From NCBI GenBank assembly GCA_019116945.1, contig DXAR01000065.1:1-39970 (forward strand): a DNA stretch of 39,970 nucleotides, given 5' to 3'. Positions 25,613 to 33,563 of the stretch are shown piece by piece. The number at the start of each line of letters is the position of its first letter. Position 1 is the first letter of the stretch. This stretch comes from Candidatus Janibacter merdipullorum. GTDB lineage: Bacteria > Actinomycetota > Actinomycetes > Actinomycetales > Dermatophilaceae. The notes under the pieces were generated by a model. It was given only the letters and a program-made list of their open reading frames with translations, was not told where the DNA came from and did no database searches. Made by a program: the position numbers and the translations under genes.

Positions 25613-27058
25613 GTGACAGAGCCCCGCACCCTCCGCAACTTCGTCGGAGGCGAGTACGTCGACCCCGCAGCGGACGAGCGCATGGACCTCGTCGACCCCT
25701 CGCGCGGCGCGGTCGTCGCCAGCGCCCCCGTGAGCAACGCCGAGGATGTGGACCGGGCCTACGCCGCGGCCGACAAGGCCTTCGGCACCTGGGGCGCGAC
25801 GACCCCGGGGGAGCGGCAGATGGCACTGCTGAGGTTCGCCGACGCCCTCGAGGCCAACCAGGACGAGCTGATCCGCCTCGAGGCGGAGAACACCGGCAAG
25901 CCGCACGCGCTCACCAAGAGCGAGGACGTGCCGATGATGCTCGACCACCTCCGGTTCTTCGCCGGCGCGGCCCGGGTCCTCGAGGGCAAGTCTGCCGGCG
26001 AGTACATGAAGGGTTTCGAGAGCTGGGTGCGGCGCGAGCCGATCGGCGTCGTCGGGCAGGTCACCCCGTGGAACTACCCGATGATGATGGCCGTCTGGAA
26101 GATCGCCCCGGCCCTGGCCGCCGGCAACACGGTTGTCCTCAAGCCGAGCGACACGACGCCCGAGGCGACCCTGCGCATGGCCGAGATCGCCGCCGAATTC
26201 CTCCCGGAGGGCACCCTCAACGTCCTCGCCGGCGACCGGGACACCGGCCGCATGGTGGTCGAGCACCCTGCGCCCGAGCTCGTGGCCATCACCGGCTCGG
26301 TGCGGGCCGGGGTCGAGGTCGCGGCCTCGGCGGCCAAGGGCTTGAAGCGGGCCCACCTCGAGCTCGGCGGCAAGGCGCCGGTGGTCGTCTTCGACGACGC
26401 CGACATCGAGGCGGCGGTCAACGGGATCGGCGAGGCCGGGTACTTCAACGCCGGCCAGGACTGCACCTCCGCCACCCGTGTCCTCGCCGGGCCGGGGATC
26501 CACGACGACTTCGTCGCGGCCCTGACCGAGTACGCCCGCACCGAGGCGAAGGTGGGCTTCCCCGACGACGAGGACGCCCTCCTGGGCCCGGTGAACAACA
26601 AGGACCAGCTGGCGAAGGTCGGCGGCTTCCTCGAGCGGCTGCCCGACCACGCGAACCTCACGGTGGGTGGTTCGCGGATGACCGAGATGGGGGACGGGTA
26701 CTACCTCTCACCCGCGGTCGTCTCCGGCCTGCACCAGGACGACGAGGCGGTCCAGAACGAGATCTTCGGCCCGGTCATCACCGTGCAGAAGTTCTCCGAC
26801 GAGGACCAAGCCGCGGCCTGGGCCAACGGCGTCGAGTACGGGCTGGCCTCGAGTGTCTGGACCAAGGACTTCGGCCGGGCCATGCGGATGAGCCGCCGCC
26901 TGGACTTCGGCTGCGTGTGGATCAACTGCCACATCCCGCTCGTCGCCGAGATGCCGCACGGCGGCTTCAAGAAGTCCGGCCACGGCAAGGACCTGTCGAT
27001 GTACGGCTTCGAGGAGTACACCCGCGTCAAGCACGTCATGGCCAACATCGAGAGCTGA
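25613..27058 (+). CDS. Gamma-aminobutyraldehyde dehydrogenase
   Basis: A 481-residue NAD-dependent aldehyde dehydrogenase. It shows the cofactor-binding [20 protein letters not shown] and [11 protein letters not shown], the general-base Glu in [10 protein letters not shown], and the catalytic Cys in [12 protein letters not shown]. The overall sequence resembles the PatD/PuuC group, which oxidises 4-aminobutanal to GABA in putrescine breakdown. I chose the GTG at 25613, because GGAAGGA lies about 9 bases upstream; a GTG at 25559 would fall on the promoter. It is divergent from the Lrp-aminotransferase operon, which would supply the aldehyde. Substrate is inferred from similarity and context. 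Confidence 0.9.
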   Translation: MTEPRTLRNFVGGEYVDPAADERMDLVDPSRGAVVASAPVSNAEDVDRAYAAADKAFGTWGATTPGERQMALLRFADALEANQDELIRLEAENTGKPHALTKSEDVPMMLDHLRFFAGAARVLEGKSAGEYMKGFESWVRREPIGVVGQVTPWNYPMMMAVWKIAPALAAGNTVVLKPSDTTPEATLRMAEIAAEFLPEGTLNVLAGDRDTGRMVVEHPAPELVAITGSVRAGVEVAASAAKGLKRAHLELGGKAPVVVFDDADIEAAVNGIGEAGYFNAGQDCTSATRVLAGPGIHDDFVAALTEYARTEAKVGFPDDEDALLGPVNNKDQLAKVGGFLERLPDHANLTVGGSRMTEMGDGYYLSPAVVSGLHQDDEAVQNEIFGPVITVQKFSDEDQAAAWANGVEYGLASSVWTKDFGRAMRMSRRLDFGCVWINCHIPLVAEMPHGGFKKSGHGKDLSMYGFEEYTRVKHVMANIES

Positions 27059-27074
27059 CCGGGTCCCGGGCGCG

Positions 27075-27983
27075 TCAGCCCTTGCCGCTGGTCTGGAGCT
27101 GGCGCGACCGGTGGGGGGAGCGCTCGCGCACGACGAAGGTCGTGGCTGCCGGGCGGGTCCACGGGGCGCCGAGGACCGGCCGCGGCCCCTCGTGCGCCCG
27201 CGCGGTCGTGACCCGCGGATAGGCGGGGCGACCCGGGAGGGGCGTGGGGACCGGAGCGGGGGTGGGGGGCGGTGTCGGAGCGGCGGCCTCGGGCGCGGCC
27301 GCGCGGGCCGACGGGAGGCGGAAGCCGAGGACGGAGCCGTGGGCCGCCAGATGGCGGTCGACGTCGACGATGATCCGGAGCATGAGGCCACCGGCGATGA
27401 GGCCGCCGAGCAGGTCCGTCGGCCAGTGGTACCCGAGGTAGAAGGCGACGACGATCGCGTTGGCGCTGATGAGGCCGACGAGCCAGTTGAGGCGCGCGCG
27501 GATCCGCAGGTCAGGGCTCGCGTAGGTGCGCAGCAGGTAGGCGGCGGCACCGTAGATGAGGACGGCCTCCGCGGCGTGGCCCGAGGGGTAGGCGATGCCG
27601 TACCAGCCGTGCTCGATGGCCCCGCCCTGCCAGAAGTAGCCCTCACCGGCGGCCGGGGCGGTCCGGCCGAGGAGGACCTTCATCCCACCGATGCCGCCGT
27701 AGAACGCCACCTCGGCCGCCGCGACGATGACGAGCGGGTGCCATGTCCGGCGGCGCCAGGCGATGACGAGGGCGACGCAGAGGAGCACGGGGAGGCAGAC
27801 CGCCTGACCGGCGACGGCATTGGGGACGGAGTCGAGGAAGTCGGCCCAGTTGGGGGTGTACTTCTTCGCGTGGTAGCCCTGCAGCGCCGCATCCACCGAC
27901 TGGAGCGGCCCGGCCGCGAGGACGGTGACGACGACGAGCGCACCGGCAAGGGCGGGTGCGCTCGTGAGACGCGACGATGTCAT
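27075..27983 (-). CDS. PAP2-like membrane protein with degenerate phosphatase motifs
   Basis: The protein of 302 residues (304 from a GTG at 27989) has about six transmembrane segments in the first 200 residues and a Pro/Ala-rich C-terminal tail of about 95 residues. It has the PAP2 lipid-phosphatase layout: a KVLLGRTAP segment, YPSGHAAEA, and YLGYHWPTDLLGG. The middle motif is intact, and the last His and Asp are present. The Arg of the first motif is Ala (KX6AP instead of KX6RP), and the SR pair before the last His is missing (VA). Activity is therefore doubtful. It converges with the dehydrogenase. An inverted repeat lies just upstream. Confidence 0.88.
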   Translation of the reverse strand: MTSSRLTSAPALAGALVVVTVLAAGPLQSVDAALQGYHAKKYTPNWADFLDSVPNAVAGQAVCLPVLLCVALVIAWRRRTWHPLVIVAAAEVAFYGGIGGMKVLLGRTAPAAGEGYFWQGGAIEHGWYGIAYPSGHAAEAVLIYGAAAYLLRTYASPDLRIRARLNWLVGLISANAIVVAFYLGYHWPTDLLGGLIAGGLMLRIIVDVDRHLAAHGSVLGFRLPSARAAAPEAAAPTPPPTPAPVPTPLPGRPAYPRVTTARAHEGPRPVLGAPWTRPAATTFVVRERSPHRSRQLQTSGKG

Positions 27984-27992
27984 GGCCACCCT

Positions 27993-28011
27993 GATTGTTT
28001 AACGGACAATC
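27993..28011 (-). promoter_or_regulatory. Inverted repeat upstream of the PAP2-like gene
   Basis: GATTGT and ACAATC are perfect 6-bp inverted copies separated by 7 bases, 9 bases before the ATG. The AT content is high for this genome, so this is probably a promoter or operator. The gap to the next gene (27984-28069) otherwise holds nothing I can name. Confidence 0.4.
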
Positions 28012-28069
28012 CTGACCATTGGCTGTGAGACACGCCAACAGGTGATGGATCGCACATGACCGGCGACCA

Positions 28070-29158
28070 TCAGCCCCGATCGCGGGCCATCTCCTCGCGG
28101 ACGGCCGCGAGGAAGGTGTCGACATCGCTCTCGGTCGTGTCCCAGGCGCACATCCACCGGACCTGTCCCGTCGTCTCGTCCCAGAAGTAGAACCGGAACC
28201 GCTCCATGAGGCGCTCGCTGACCTCCCTCGGGAGGACGGGGAAGACGGCATTGGCCTCGACCTCGGTGTCGAGCCGGATGCCCTCGATGTCGGCGACACC
28301 GTCGGCCAGGCGCCGGGCCATGGCATTGGCGTGCTCGGCATTGCGCCGCCACAGGTCCCCCTCGAAGAGGGCGAGGAGCTGGGCGGAGACGAAGCGCATC
28401 TTGCTCGCCAGCTGCATCGACTGCTTGCGCAGGAAGATCGTGCCCATCGCGACCTCCTCGTCGAGGACGACGACGGCCTCGGCGAGCATCGCTCCCGCCT
28501 TGGTCCCGCCGAGCGAGAGGAGGTCGACCCCGGCGTCGGTCGTCAGCTCCCGCAGCCCGACGCCGAGCGCGGCCGCGGCGTTGGCCAGGCGGGAGCCGTC
28601 GAGGTGCAGGACCCAGCCGCGCTCGTGGACGAGGTCGGCGATCGCGCGGATCTCGGCCGGCGTGTAGACGGTGCCGACCTCGGTGGAGTTCGTGATCGAG
28701 ACGACGCCGATCTGGGCGAAGTGCTCGTCACCCTCCCGGTCCGCGAAGGCCCGGATGAGCTCGGGCGTCAGCTTGCCGTCGGGCGTGTCGATGACGTTGA
28801 CCTTGAGCCCCCCGACCCGCTCCGGGGCGGCGGCCTCGTCGACGTGGATGTGCGCGCTGCTCGTCGTGAGGACCGACTGCCATCGCTGGGTGCAGGCCTG
28901 GAGGGCCAGGACATTGGCTCCCGTCCCGTTGAGGACGGGCGCCACCTGGATGCGGTGACCGAAGACGTCGGACAGCACGTCGCACAGCCGCATCGTGTAC
29001 TCGTCCTCGCCGTAGGCGACCTGGTGGCCGCCGTTGGCCGCGACGATCGCCGCGAGGACCTCGGGGTGGACGCCGGCGTAGTTGTCGCTGGCGAAGCCCC
29101 GCGTCGCGGGGTCGTGGATCGGGGCGAAGGGGGTCTCCCGGGTGCTCGTGTCGGTCAC
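28070..29158 (-). CDS. Threonine aldolase-like PLP enzyme
   Basis: A 362-residue fold-type I PLP enzyme of the beta-eliminating-lyase/L-threonine aldolase family, which cleaves threonine to glycine and acetaldehyde. Motifs are GFASDNYAGVHPEVLAAIVA, LNGTGANVLALQ, HIHVDEAAAPERVGG, SITNSTEVGTVYTP, LHLDGSRLANAAAALG and the PLP lysine in SLGGTKAGAM. Low-specificity activity on related beta-hydroxy amino acids is possible. The GTG start overlaps the stop of the 721-residue unknown protein by 4 bases, so both are made from one message. Their tight pairing hints at a shared pathway, which may differ from threonine breakdown. Confidence 0.9.
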   Translation of the reverse strand: MTDTSTRETPFAPIHDPATRGFASDNYAGVHPEVLAAIVAANGGHQVAYGEDEYTMRLCDVLSDVFGHRIQVAPVLNGTGANVLALQACTQRWQSVLTTSSAHIHVDEAAAPERVGGLKVNVIDTPDGKLTPELIRAFADREGDEHFAQIGVVSITNSTEVGTVYTPAEIRAIADLVHERGWVLHLDGSRLANAAAALGVGLRELTTDAGVDLLSLGGTKAGAMLAEAVVVLDEEVAMGTIFLRKQSMQLASKMRFVSAQLLALFEGDLWRRNAEHANAMARRLADGVADIEGIRLDTEVEANAVFPVLPREVSERLMERFRFYFWDETTGQVRWMCAWDTTESDVDTFLAAVREEMARDRG

Positions 29159-31320
29159 GCGGACATCTTCTCAGCCTCGCGCGCGGCGGCCTCCTCGGCC
29201 CGGGGGTCGCGCCCGCCGGTGAGGCCGCGGGTCGACTCGATGACGGGGGCGAGCTTTTTGCGCAGCGCCTCGTAGAAGACGTTGAGCGGGAACTCGTCCG
29301 GCTGGACGAGGTCGGTGAGCCCCTTGGGCGGGCCGTCGAGGGGGAGGTGGTCCGCCCCCTTCGCCCAGGCCGAGGCCGGGTGCGGCGCCACGTAGCCGGC
29401 GACGAAGGCGTGCGCGGCCATCCAGTGCCCGACCCGCGAGCGGTCGATGCCCTCGCGGTAGAGGGTCTCCACCTCGTCGGACAGCGCGACGACGGTTGCG
29501 GGGACCCGGGCCCAGTCGAAGGTCAGCGTGTTGTCCGTCCAGCGCAGCGCCCCATGCTTGTGCAGCCACGCGAAGAGCAGCTGCCCGCCGAGACCGTCGT
29601 AGTTGCGCACCCGATCGCCGGTGACGGGGAAGCGGAAGAGGCGGTCGAAGAGGATCGCCAGCTGCACCGACCGGGCGTAGGGGTGGCCCTCCCGCGCCAG
29701 GGTGACGCACTGCCGGAAGGTGTTGAGGTCGCAGCGCAGCTCCTCGAGGGCGTACATCCAGAAGGGCATCCGCTGCTTGATCATGAAGGGGTCGAAGGGG
29801 AGGTCCCCGTGGCTGTGCGTCCGGTCGTGGATGAGGTCCCACATCGCGAAGGTCGCCTGGGCGACCTCCTGCGAGGCGACGAGCCGCTCACCCTCGGGCG
29901 GGAGGTCGAGGCCGAGCACGTCCGCGGAGGCGGCCGTGACGCGACGGAAGCGCGCCGCCTCGCGGTCGCAGAAGATCGCCCCCCAGTGGAAGGTGGGCAC
30001 CTCGCGCACCGCCACCGTCTCGGGGAAGAGGACGGCAGAGTTCGTGTCGTAGCCCGGGGTGTGGTCGAGGAAGCGCACCGGCAGGAACATCGGGTTGTCG
30101 TAGCGTGCCTCGACGTCGGCGAGCCACTCCGGCCACATGACGTCGAGGAGGACGGCCTCGAAGACGCGGTCGGGGTTGCCGTTCTGCGTGTACATCGGGA
30201 GGACGACGAGGTGCTCCGCGCCGTCGACCCGGTGCCGGTCCGGGCGGAAGGCGAGCAGCGAGTCGAGGAAGTCGGGCACGCCGAAGCCGTCGTCGACCCA
30301 CCGCTGCAGGTCGACGGGCAGGGCCGCGAGGTAGTCCGCGTCGTGCGGGAAGCGCGGCGCCAGCTCGGCGATCCGCTCGGTCATCGTCCGCACGAGCGCC
30401 GTCGCCCGCTCACGGTCGGCGTCCTCGCGCAGCGAGCCGTCCCGGTCCTGCAGGAGGCGCAGCTCTTCGACCGCGGCCTTGAGTGCACGCCAGGCCGGGG
30501 TCTCCGTGCTCGCCGGACCGGGTGCGTGGGGGGCCCGGGCCTCGGGGGTGGGACGCGGGGCGTGGTTCGAAGCCCAGGTGACGAGGTTGACCCACAGCTC
30601 CTGGTTCTCGAGCTCGCCGATCGAGTCGTCGCCGAAGAGGTCGGAGTCGGCGAGGACGACGACGCGGCCGGCGCCGTGCTCGACGGTGGCGGCCATCACC
30701 TGATCGGCGGGGTGGGCCGTCGCGGAGGAGCGGGCGAGGACGCGCGCCGCGGGCGCACCGGAGACGTCGACGGCACCCGCACGGTAGAAGCAGACCTCGC
30801 CGATGCCCGCCATGACCCCTTGCCCGGGCCTCTCCGGCAGCTCGCCGAGCACCCAGGTCGCATTGCCGTGGTGGCGCCGACCGCTGGCCGCCGACTCGTG
30901 GACGAGCGTCGAGACCATGCCGAGGCCGAAGGGGGCGAGGACCTCGTCGAGGTTGTTGCCGTGGGCGTCCTGGTCGCACTCGCCGAGGACGACGAGGCCA
31001 CCGCCGGAGGTCACGTGGGCCGTCACGGCCTCGATCTCGGCGGGGGAGAGGACGGGCGGCAGGTCGCCCGCCACGCGCTCGCTGGCGGCGGCGGCCGGGT
31101 GGGCCAGGACGAGGACGTCGACGTCGGCGAGGGCGGTCGGTGTCAGCTCGCCGTCGGTGTGGGCCAGCACCTCGGTGCCCCGCTCGCGCAGGACGGCGGC
31201 CGCGCGGGCCAGGCTCGCGTCGCCGGGGTTGGCGGGGTTCATGCGGGCGGCGTGGTCGGCGTCGATCGACCATGCGCTGCTGTGGGCCTGGTCGAGGAGG
31301 ACACGGGCGAAGGGGGTCAT
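29155..31320 (-). CDS. Two-domain protein: GATase-like domain plus DUF6421-like domain
   Basis: This 721-residue protein has no signal peptide. Residues 1-255 look like a class I amidotransferase-like fold of the DUF4350/GldG kind (ADVDVLVLAHPAA, LSPAEIEAVTAHVTSGGGLV, GRVVVLADSDLFGDDS) without a visible catalytic Cys-His-Glu triad. A Pro/Ala linker (254-275) leads to a domain of about 440 residues that I recall as DUF6421 of actinobacteria. It contains a histidine-rich motif, HDRTHSHGD with His498, His502 and His504, followed by EELRCD (Glu526, Glu527, Asp531), which may bind metal. It is co-transcribed with the PLP enzyme by a 4-base overlap. The function is unknown. The DUF name is from memory and should be checked. 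Confidence 0.8.
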   Translation of the reverse strand: MTPFARVLLDQAHSSAWSIDADHAARMNPANPGDASLARAAAVLRERGTEVLAHTDGELTPTALADVDVLVLAHPAAAASERVAGDLPPVLSPAEIEAVTAHVTSGGGLVVLGECDQDAHGNNLDEVLAPFGLGMVSTLVHESAASGRRHHGNATWVLGELPERPGQGVMAGIGEVCFYRAGAVDVSGAPAARVLARSSATAHPADQVMAATVEHGAGRVVVLADSDLFGDDSIGELENQELWVNLVTWASNHAPRPTPEARAPHAPGPASTETPAWRALKAAVEELRLLQDRDGSLREDADRERATALVRTMTERIAELAPRFPHDADYLAALPVDLQRWVDDGFGVPDFLDSLLAFRPDRHRVDGAEHLVVLPMYTQNGNPDRVFEAVLLDVMWPEWLADVEARYDNPMFLPVRFLDHTPGYDTNSAVLFPETVAVREVPTFHWGAIFCDREAARFRRVTAASADVLGLDLPPEGERLVASQEVAQATFAMWDLIHDRTHSHGDLPFDPFMIKQRMPFWMYALEELRCDLNTFRQCVTLAREGHPYARSVQLAILFDRLFRFPVTGDRVRNYDGLGGQLLFAWLHKHGALRWTDNTLTFDWARVPATVVALSDEVETLYREGIDRSRVGHWMAAHAFVAGYVAPHPASAWAKGADHLPLDGPPKGLTDLVQPDEFPLNVFYEALRKKLAPVIESTRGLTGGRDPRAEEAAAREAEKMSA

Positions 31321-31413
31321 GACAGCCTCCGTGGGTGGTGGAAGGTCAACATCCCCAGCGTGTCAAAACCGAAGAACTTTCTCCAGTCCGCACCGTTCAG
31401 CGCATGAATGACA

Positions 31414-31986
31414 TCAGCAGGTAGGTAGCTCGGGGTACTCGGCCGATCCGGGGAAGCCGTCGGTCGTGAACTCCCACTCCTTCTCCTCCTCGTTCCACGC
31501 CGCGGTGCCCGCGAGGTGGACCGGGCCGTCATCCCCTTCGCCCTGGAGGATGTAGCAGGGGCCGAGGAAGCCCGAGTGCGTCCAGCGGAGGCTGTCCTTG
31601 TCCCACTCCACGCCGGCGAAGGCGCGCACCGTCTGGTCGATGATCGTGGGGTCCTCCGGGGTCGGCGAGTGGATCACCGCGTCGATCGTCGCGCGGTCGC
31701 CGGTGCTGATGGCCTGGGCGAAGGAGCGGACGGCCGCGTTGGCCCCGTCGACGTCCCCGACGACACCGCTGCTCGGCCGGCTCTGGGTGTAGAGGCGGGC
31801 GGACTCCCGCGGCTCGGGCTCCGTCGCCGTCCCGGACGGGGAGGTGGTCTCCGAGGCGGACGTGGACATGGACGTGGGTTCGGAGTCGGTGCCACCGTCC
31901 GAGCAGGAGGCCAGGACGAGGGTGAGGGCCGTGGCGGCGCAGGCGAGTGCCCGGGGGAGGTGATCCGCCCGTCGTCCCTGTGCCAT
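31414..31986 (-). CDS. Lipoprotein, function unknown
   Basis: The 190-residue product has a lipoprotein signal peptide (about 1-27, ending in the lipobox LASC), then a Ser/Thr/Glu linker (about 30-60). A compact domain of about 120 residues follows (ARLYTQSRPSSGVVGDVDGA, AAVRSFAQAISTGDRATIDAV, FLGPCYILQGEGDDG, ending ELPTC). The domain has two Cys that may form a disulfide. The AVRSFAQAISTGD stretch resembles the start of NTF2-like domains seen in actinobacterial lipoproteins, but this is weak. The 93-base gap to the next minus-strand gene is open enough for co-transcription. It is divergent from the CNNM pair. Confidence 0.85.
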   Translation of the reverse strand: MAQGRRADHLPRALACAATALTLVLASCSDGGTDSEPTSMSTSASETTSPSGTATEPEPRESARLYTQSRPSSGVVGDVDGANAAVRSFAQAISTGDRATIDAVIHSPTPEDPTIIDQTVRAFAGVEWDKDSLRWTHSGFLGPCYILQGEGDDGPVHLAGTAAWNEEEKEWEFTTDGFPGSAEYPELPTC

Positions 31987-32031
31987 CGCCGCCGCCTCGG
32001 GCTCTGTGGTGTCGTGCGCTCCCGCTCACCG

Positions 32032-32180
32032 TACGATGAGATCCCACCCTTACCGCAATCGGAGCGTGAGTCACCCCTCATGGACTCGTCCGACAGTCCG
32101 GGGCCGTCTGACGGCGGCCAACCCAGCAGTCCGACTTCTCTGTCCCACAACGAGATCCGTCCGAGCGCGGTGAGGCGGGC
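32032..32180 (+). promoter_or_regulatory. Promoter and long leader of the CNNM genes
   Basis: A TACGAT -10 box (32032-32037) would start a leader of about 137 bases. The leader contains a small stem (GGACT 32082-32086 with AGTCC 32095-32099) and a GTGAGTCAC palindrome near 32066-32074. Mg and Mn transporter genes often have riboswitch leaders, but I could not match the M-box or yybP-ykoY core here. Confidence 0.35.
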
Positions 32181-33563
32181 ATGATCATCGCCGCCATCAC
32201 CCTGCTCCTGGGGATCGTCGTCCTCCTGTCGATCATCGCGGCGAACGGCTACTTCGTCGCCCAGGAGTTCGCCTACATGTCCGTCGACCGGGCCCGGCTG
32301 GCAGCGCGGGCCGAGTCCGGTGACGCCGCCGCGGAGCGAGCCCTCAAGGTCACGAAGAGGACCTCCTTCATGCTCTCCGGGGCGCAGCTGGGCATCACGG
32401 TCAGCGGCCTCCTCATCGGTGAGCTGGCCGAGCCCCTCGTCGGCGAGGCGATCGGCACCCTCCTCGGCGGGGTCGGTGTCCCCGCCGCCGTGAGCATCTC
32501 CGTGGGCACCGTCCTCGTCCTGGCCTTGGCGACGATCGTGCAGATGATCTTCGGTGAGCTCTACCCGAAGAACCTCGCCATTGCCGCCCCCGAGCCCCTC
32601 GCCCGACGGCTGGCCCGGTCGACCCTCATCTACCTCAGGGTCTTCGGCTGGCTCATCAGCTTCTTCGACCACGCCTCCAACGCGCTGCTCCGGCTCCTGC
32701 GCATCGAGCCGGTGCACGACCTCGACACGAGCGTCACGGCCGAGGAGCTCAAGCAGGCCGTCGCCGAGTCCCGGGAGAGCGGTGACCTGCCGGATGACCT
32801 CTCCCTGCTCATCGACCGCATCCTCGACTTCCCGGAGCAGGACGTCGAGCACGCCATGGTCCCCCGCGCCCAGGTGGACGCGGTGGCGACGGACACCCCC
32901 GTCGCCGAGCTGAGGGCGCTCATGGGAAGCGCCCACAGCCGGTACCCCGTCGTCGACGAGGAGGGCTACCCCGTCGGGGTCGTCCACCTCGTCGACGTCC
33001 TCGAGCACGACGGCGCGGCCGAGGCCGCCGGGCTCATGCGTGAGCCCCTCGTCGTCCCGGCCCTCATGCCCCTGCCCGAGGCACTCGCCCAGCTCACCAC
33101 CCGCCGCGAGCCCCTCGCCTGCGTCATCGACGAGTACGGCGGCTTCGCCGGGGTCCTCACGATCGAGGACCTCGCGGAGGAGGTCGTCGGGGAGATCACC
33201 GACGAGCACGACGACGAGCCCGCCCCCGGCATGGTCCCCGAGGACGAAGGGGTGTGGCGCGCCGACGGTGACGTCCACCTCGACGAGGTCGCCCGGATGA
33301 TCGGGCACGACCTCCCGGAGGGGGACTACGAGACCCTCGCCGGCCTCCTCATCGCGCATCTGGGGACCCTCGCGGAGACGAGCGAGACGACCCGCATCCC
33401 GCTGCCGAGCGACCCGGCGGACCTGGCCTCGGAGTACCCGCAGCGCCGTTTCGTCGACCTCGAGGTGCTCGAGGTCGCCCGGCACGTCCCAAGCCTGCTG
33501 CGCCTGTGGCTCGTCGAGGCCGATGCCGACGACGCCGCCGACCACGAGAGGAGCGAGGCATGA
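32181..33563 (+). CDS. CNNM/CorC-type membrane protein (DUF21-CBS-CorC_HlyC)
   Basis: This 460-residue protein begins with a DUF21/CNNM transmembrane domain of about four helices (residues 1-165: ANGYFVAQEFAYMSVDRAR, MIFGELYPKNLAIA). A pair of CBS domains follows (about 205-335: MVPRAQVDAVATDTPVAELR, YPVVDEEGYPVGVVHLVDV, LACVIDEYGGFAGVLTIEDL) and then a C-terminal CorC/HlyC domain (about 350-445: WRADGDVHLDEVARMIGHDL). Family members export or transport Mg and related divalent cations; older names call them hemolysins. The ion is not known here. Its stop overlaps the next CNNM gene, so the two probably work as a pair. Confidence 0.92.
   Translation: MIIAAITLLLGIVVLLSIIAANGYFVAQEFAYMSVDRARLAARAESGDAAAERALKVTKRTSFMLSGAQLGITVSGLLIGELAEPLVGEAIGTLLGGVGVPAAVSISVGTVLVLALATIVQMIFGELYPKNLAIAAPEPLARRLARSTLIYLRVFGWLISFFDHASNALLRLLRIEPVHDLDTSVTAEELKQAVAESRESGDLPDDLSLLIDRILDFPEQDVEHAMVPRAQVDAVATDTPVAELRALMGSAHSRYPVVDEEGYPVGVVHLVDVLEHDGAAEAAGLMREPLVVPALMPLPEALAQLTTRREPLACVIDEYGGFAGVLTIEDLAEEVVGEITDEHDDEPAPGMVPEDEGVWRADGDVHLDEVARMIGHDLPEGDYETLAGLLIAHLGTLAETSETTRIPLPSDPADLASEYPQRRFVDLEVLEVARHVPSLLRLWLVEADADDAADHERSEA

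Noticed and set aside
31317-31532. A 71-codon minus-strand frame in the gap before the two-domain unknown gene
   Set aside because: Most of it overlaps the lipoprotein gene in another frame, and its product begins with Arg/Ser-rich shadow sequence. The protein-like end is short and probably chance.
32040-32180. M-box (Mg) or yybP-ykoY (Mn) riboswitch before the CNNM genes
   Set aside because: The conserved cores of these classes are not visible; only weak local stems remain, so I list the region only as an unexplained leader.
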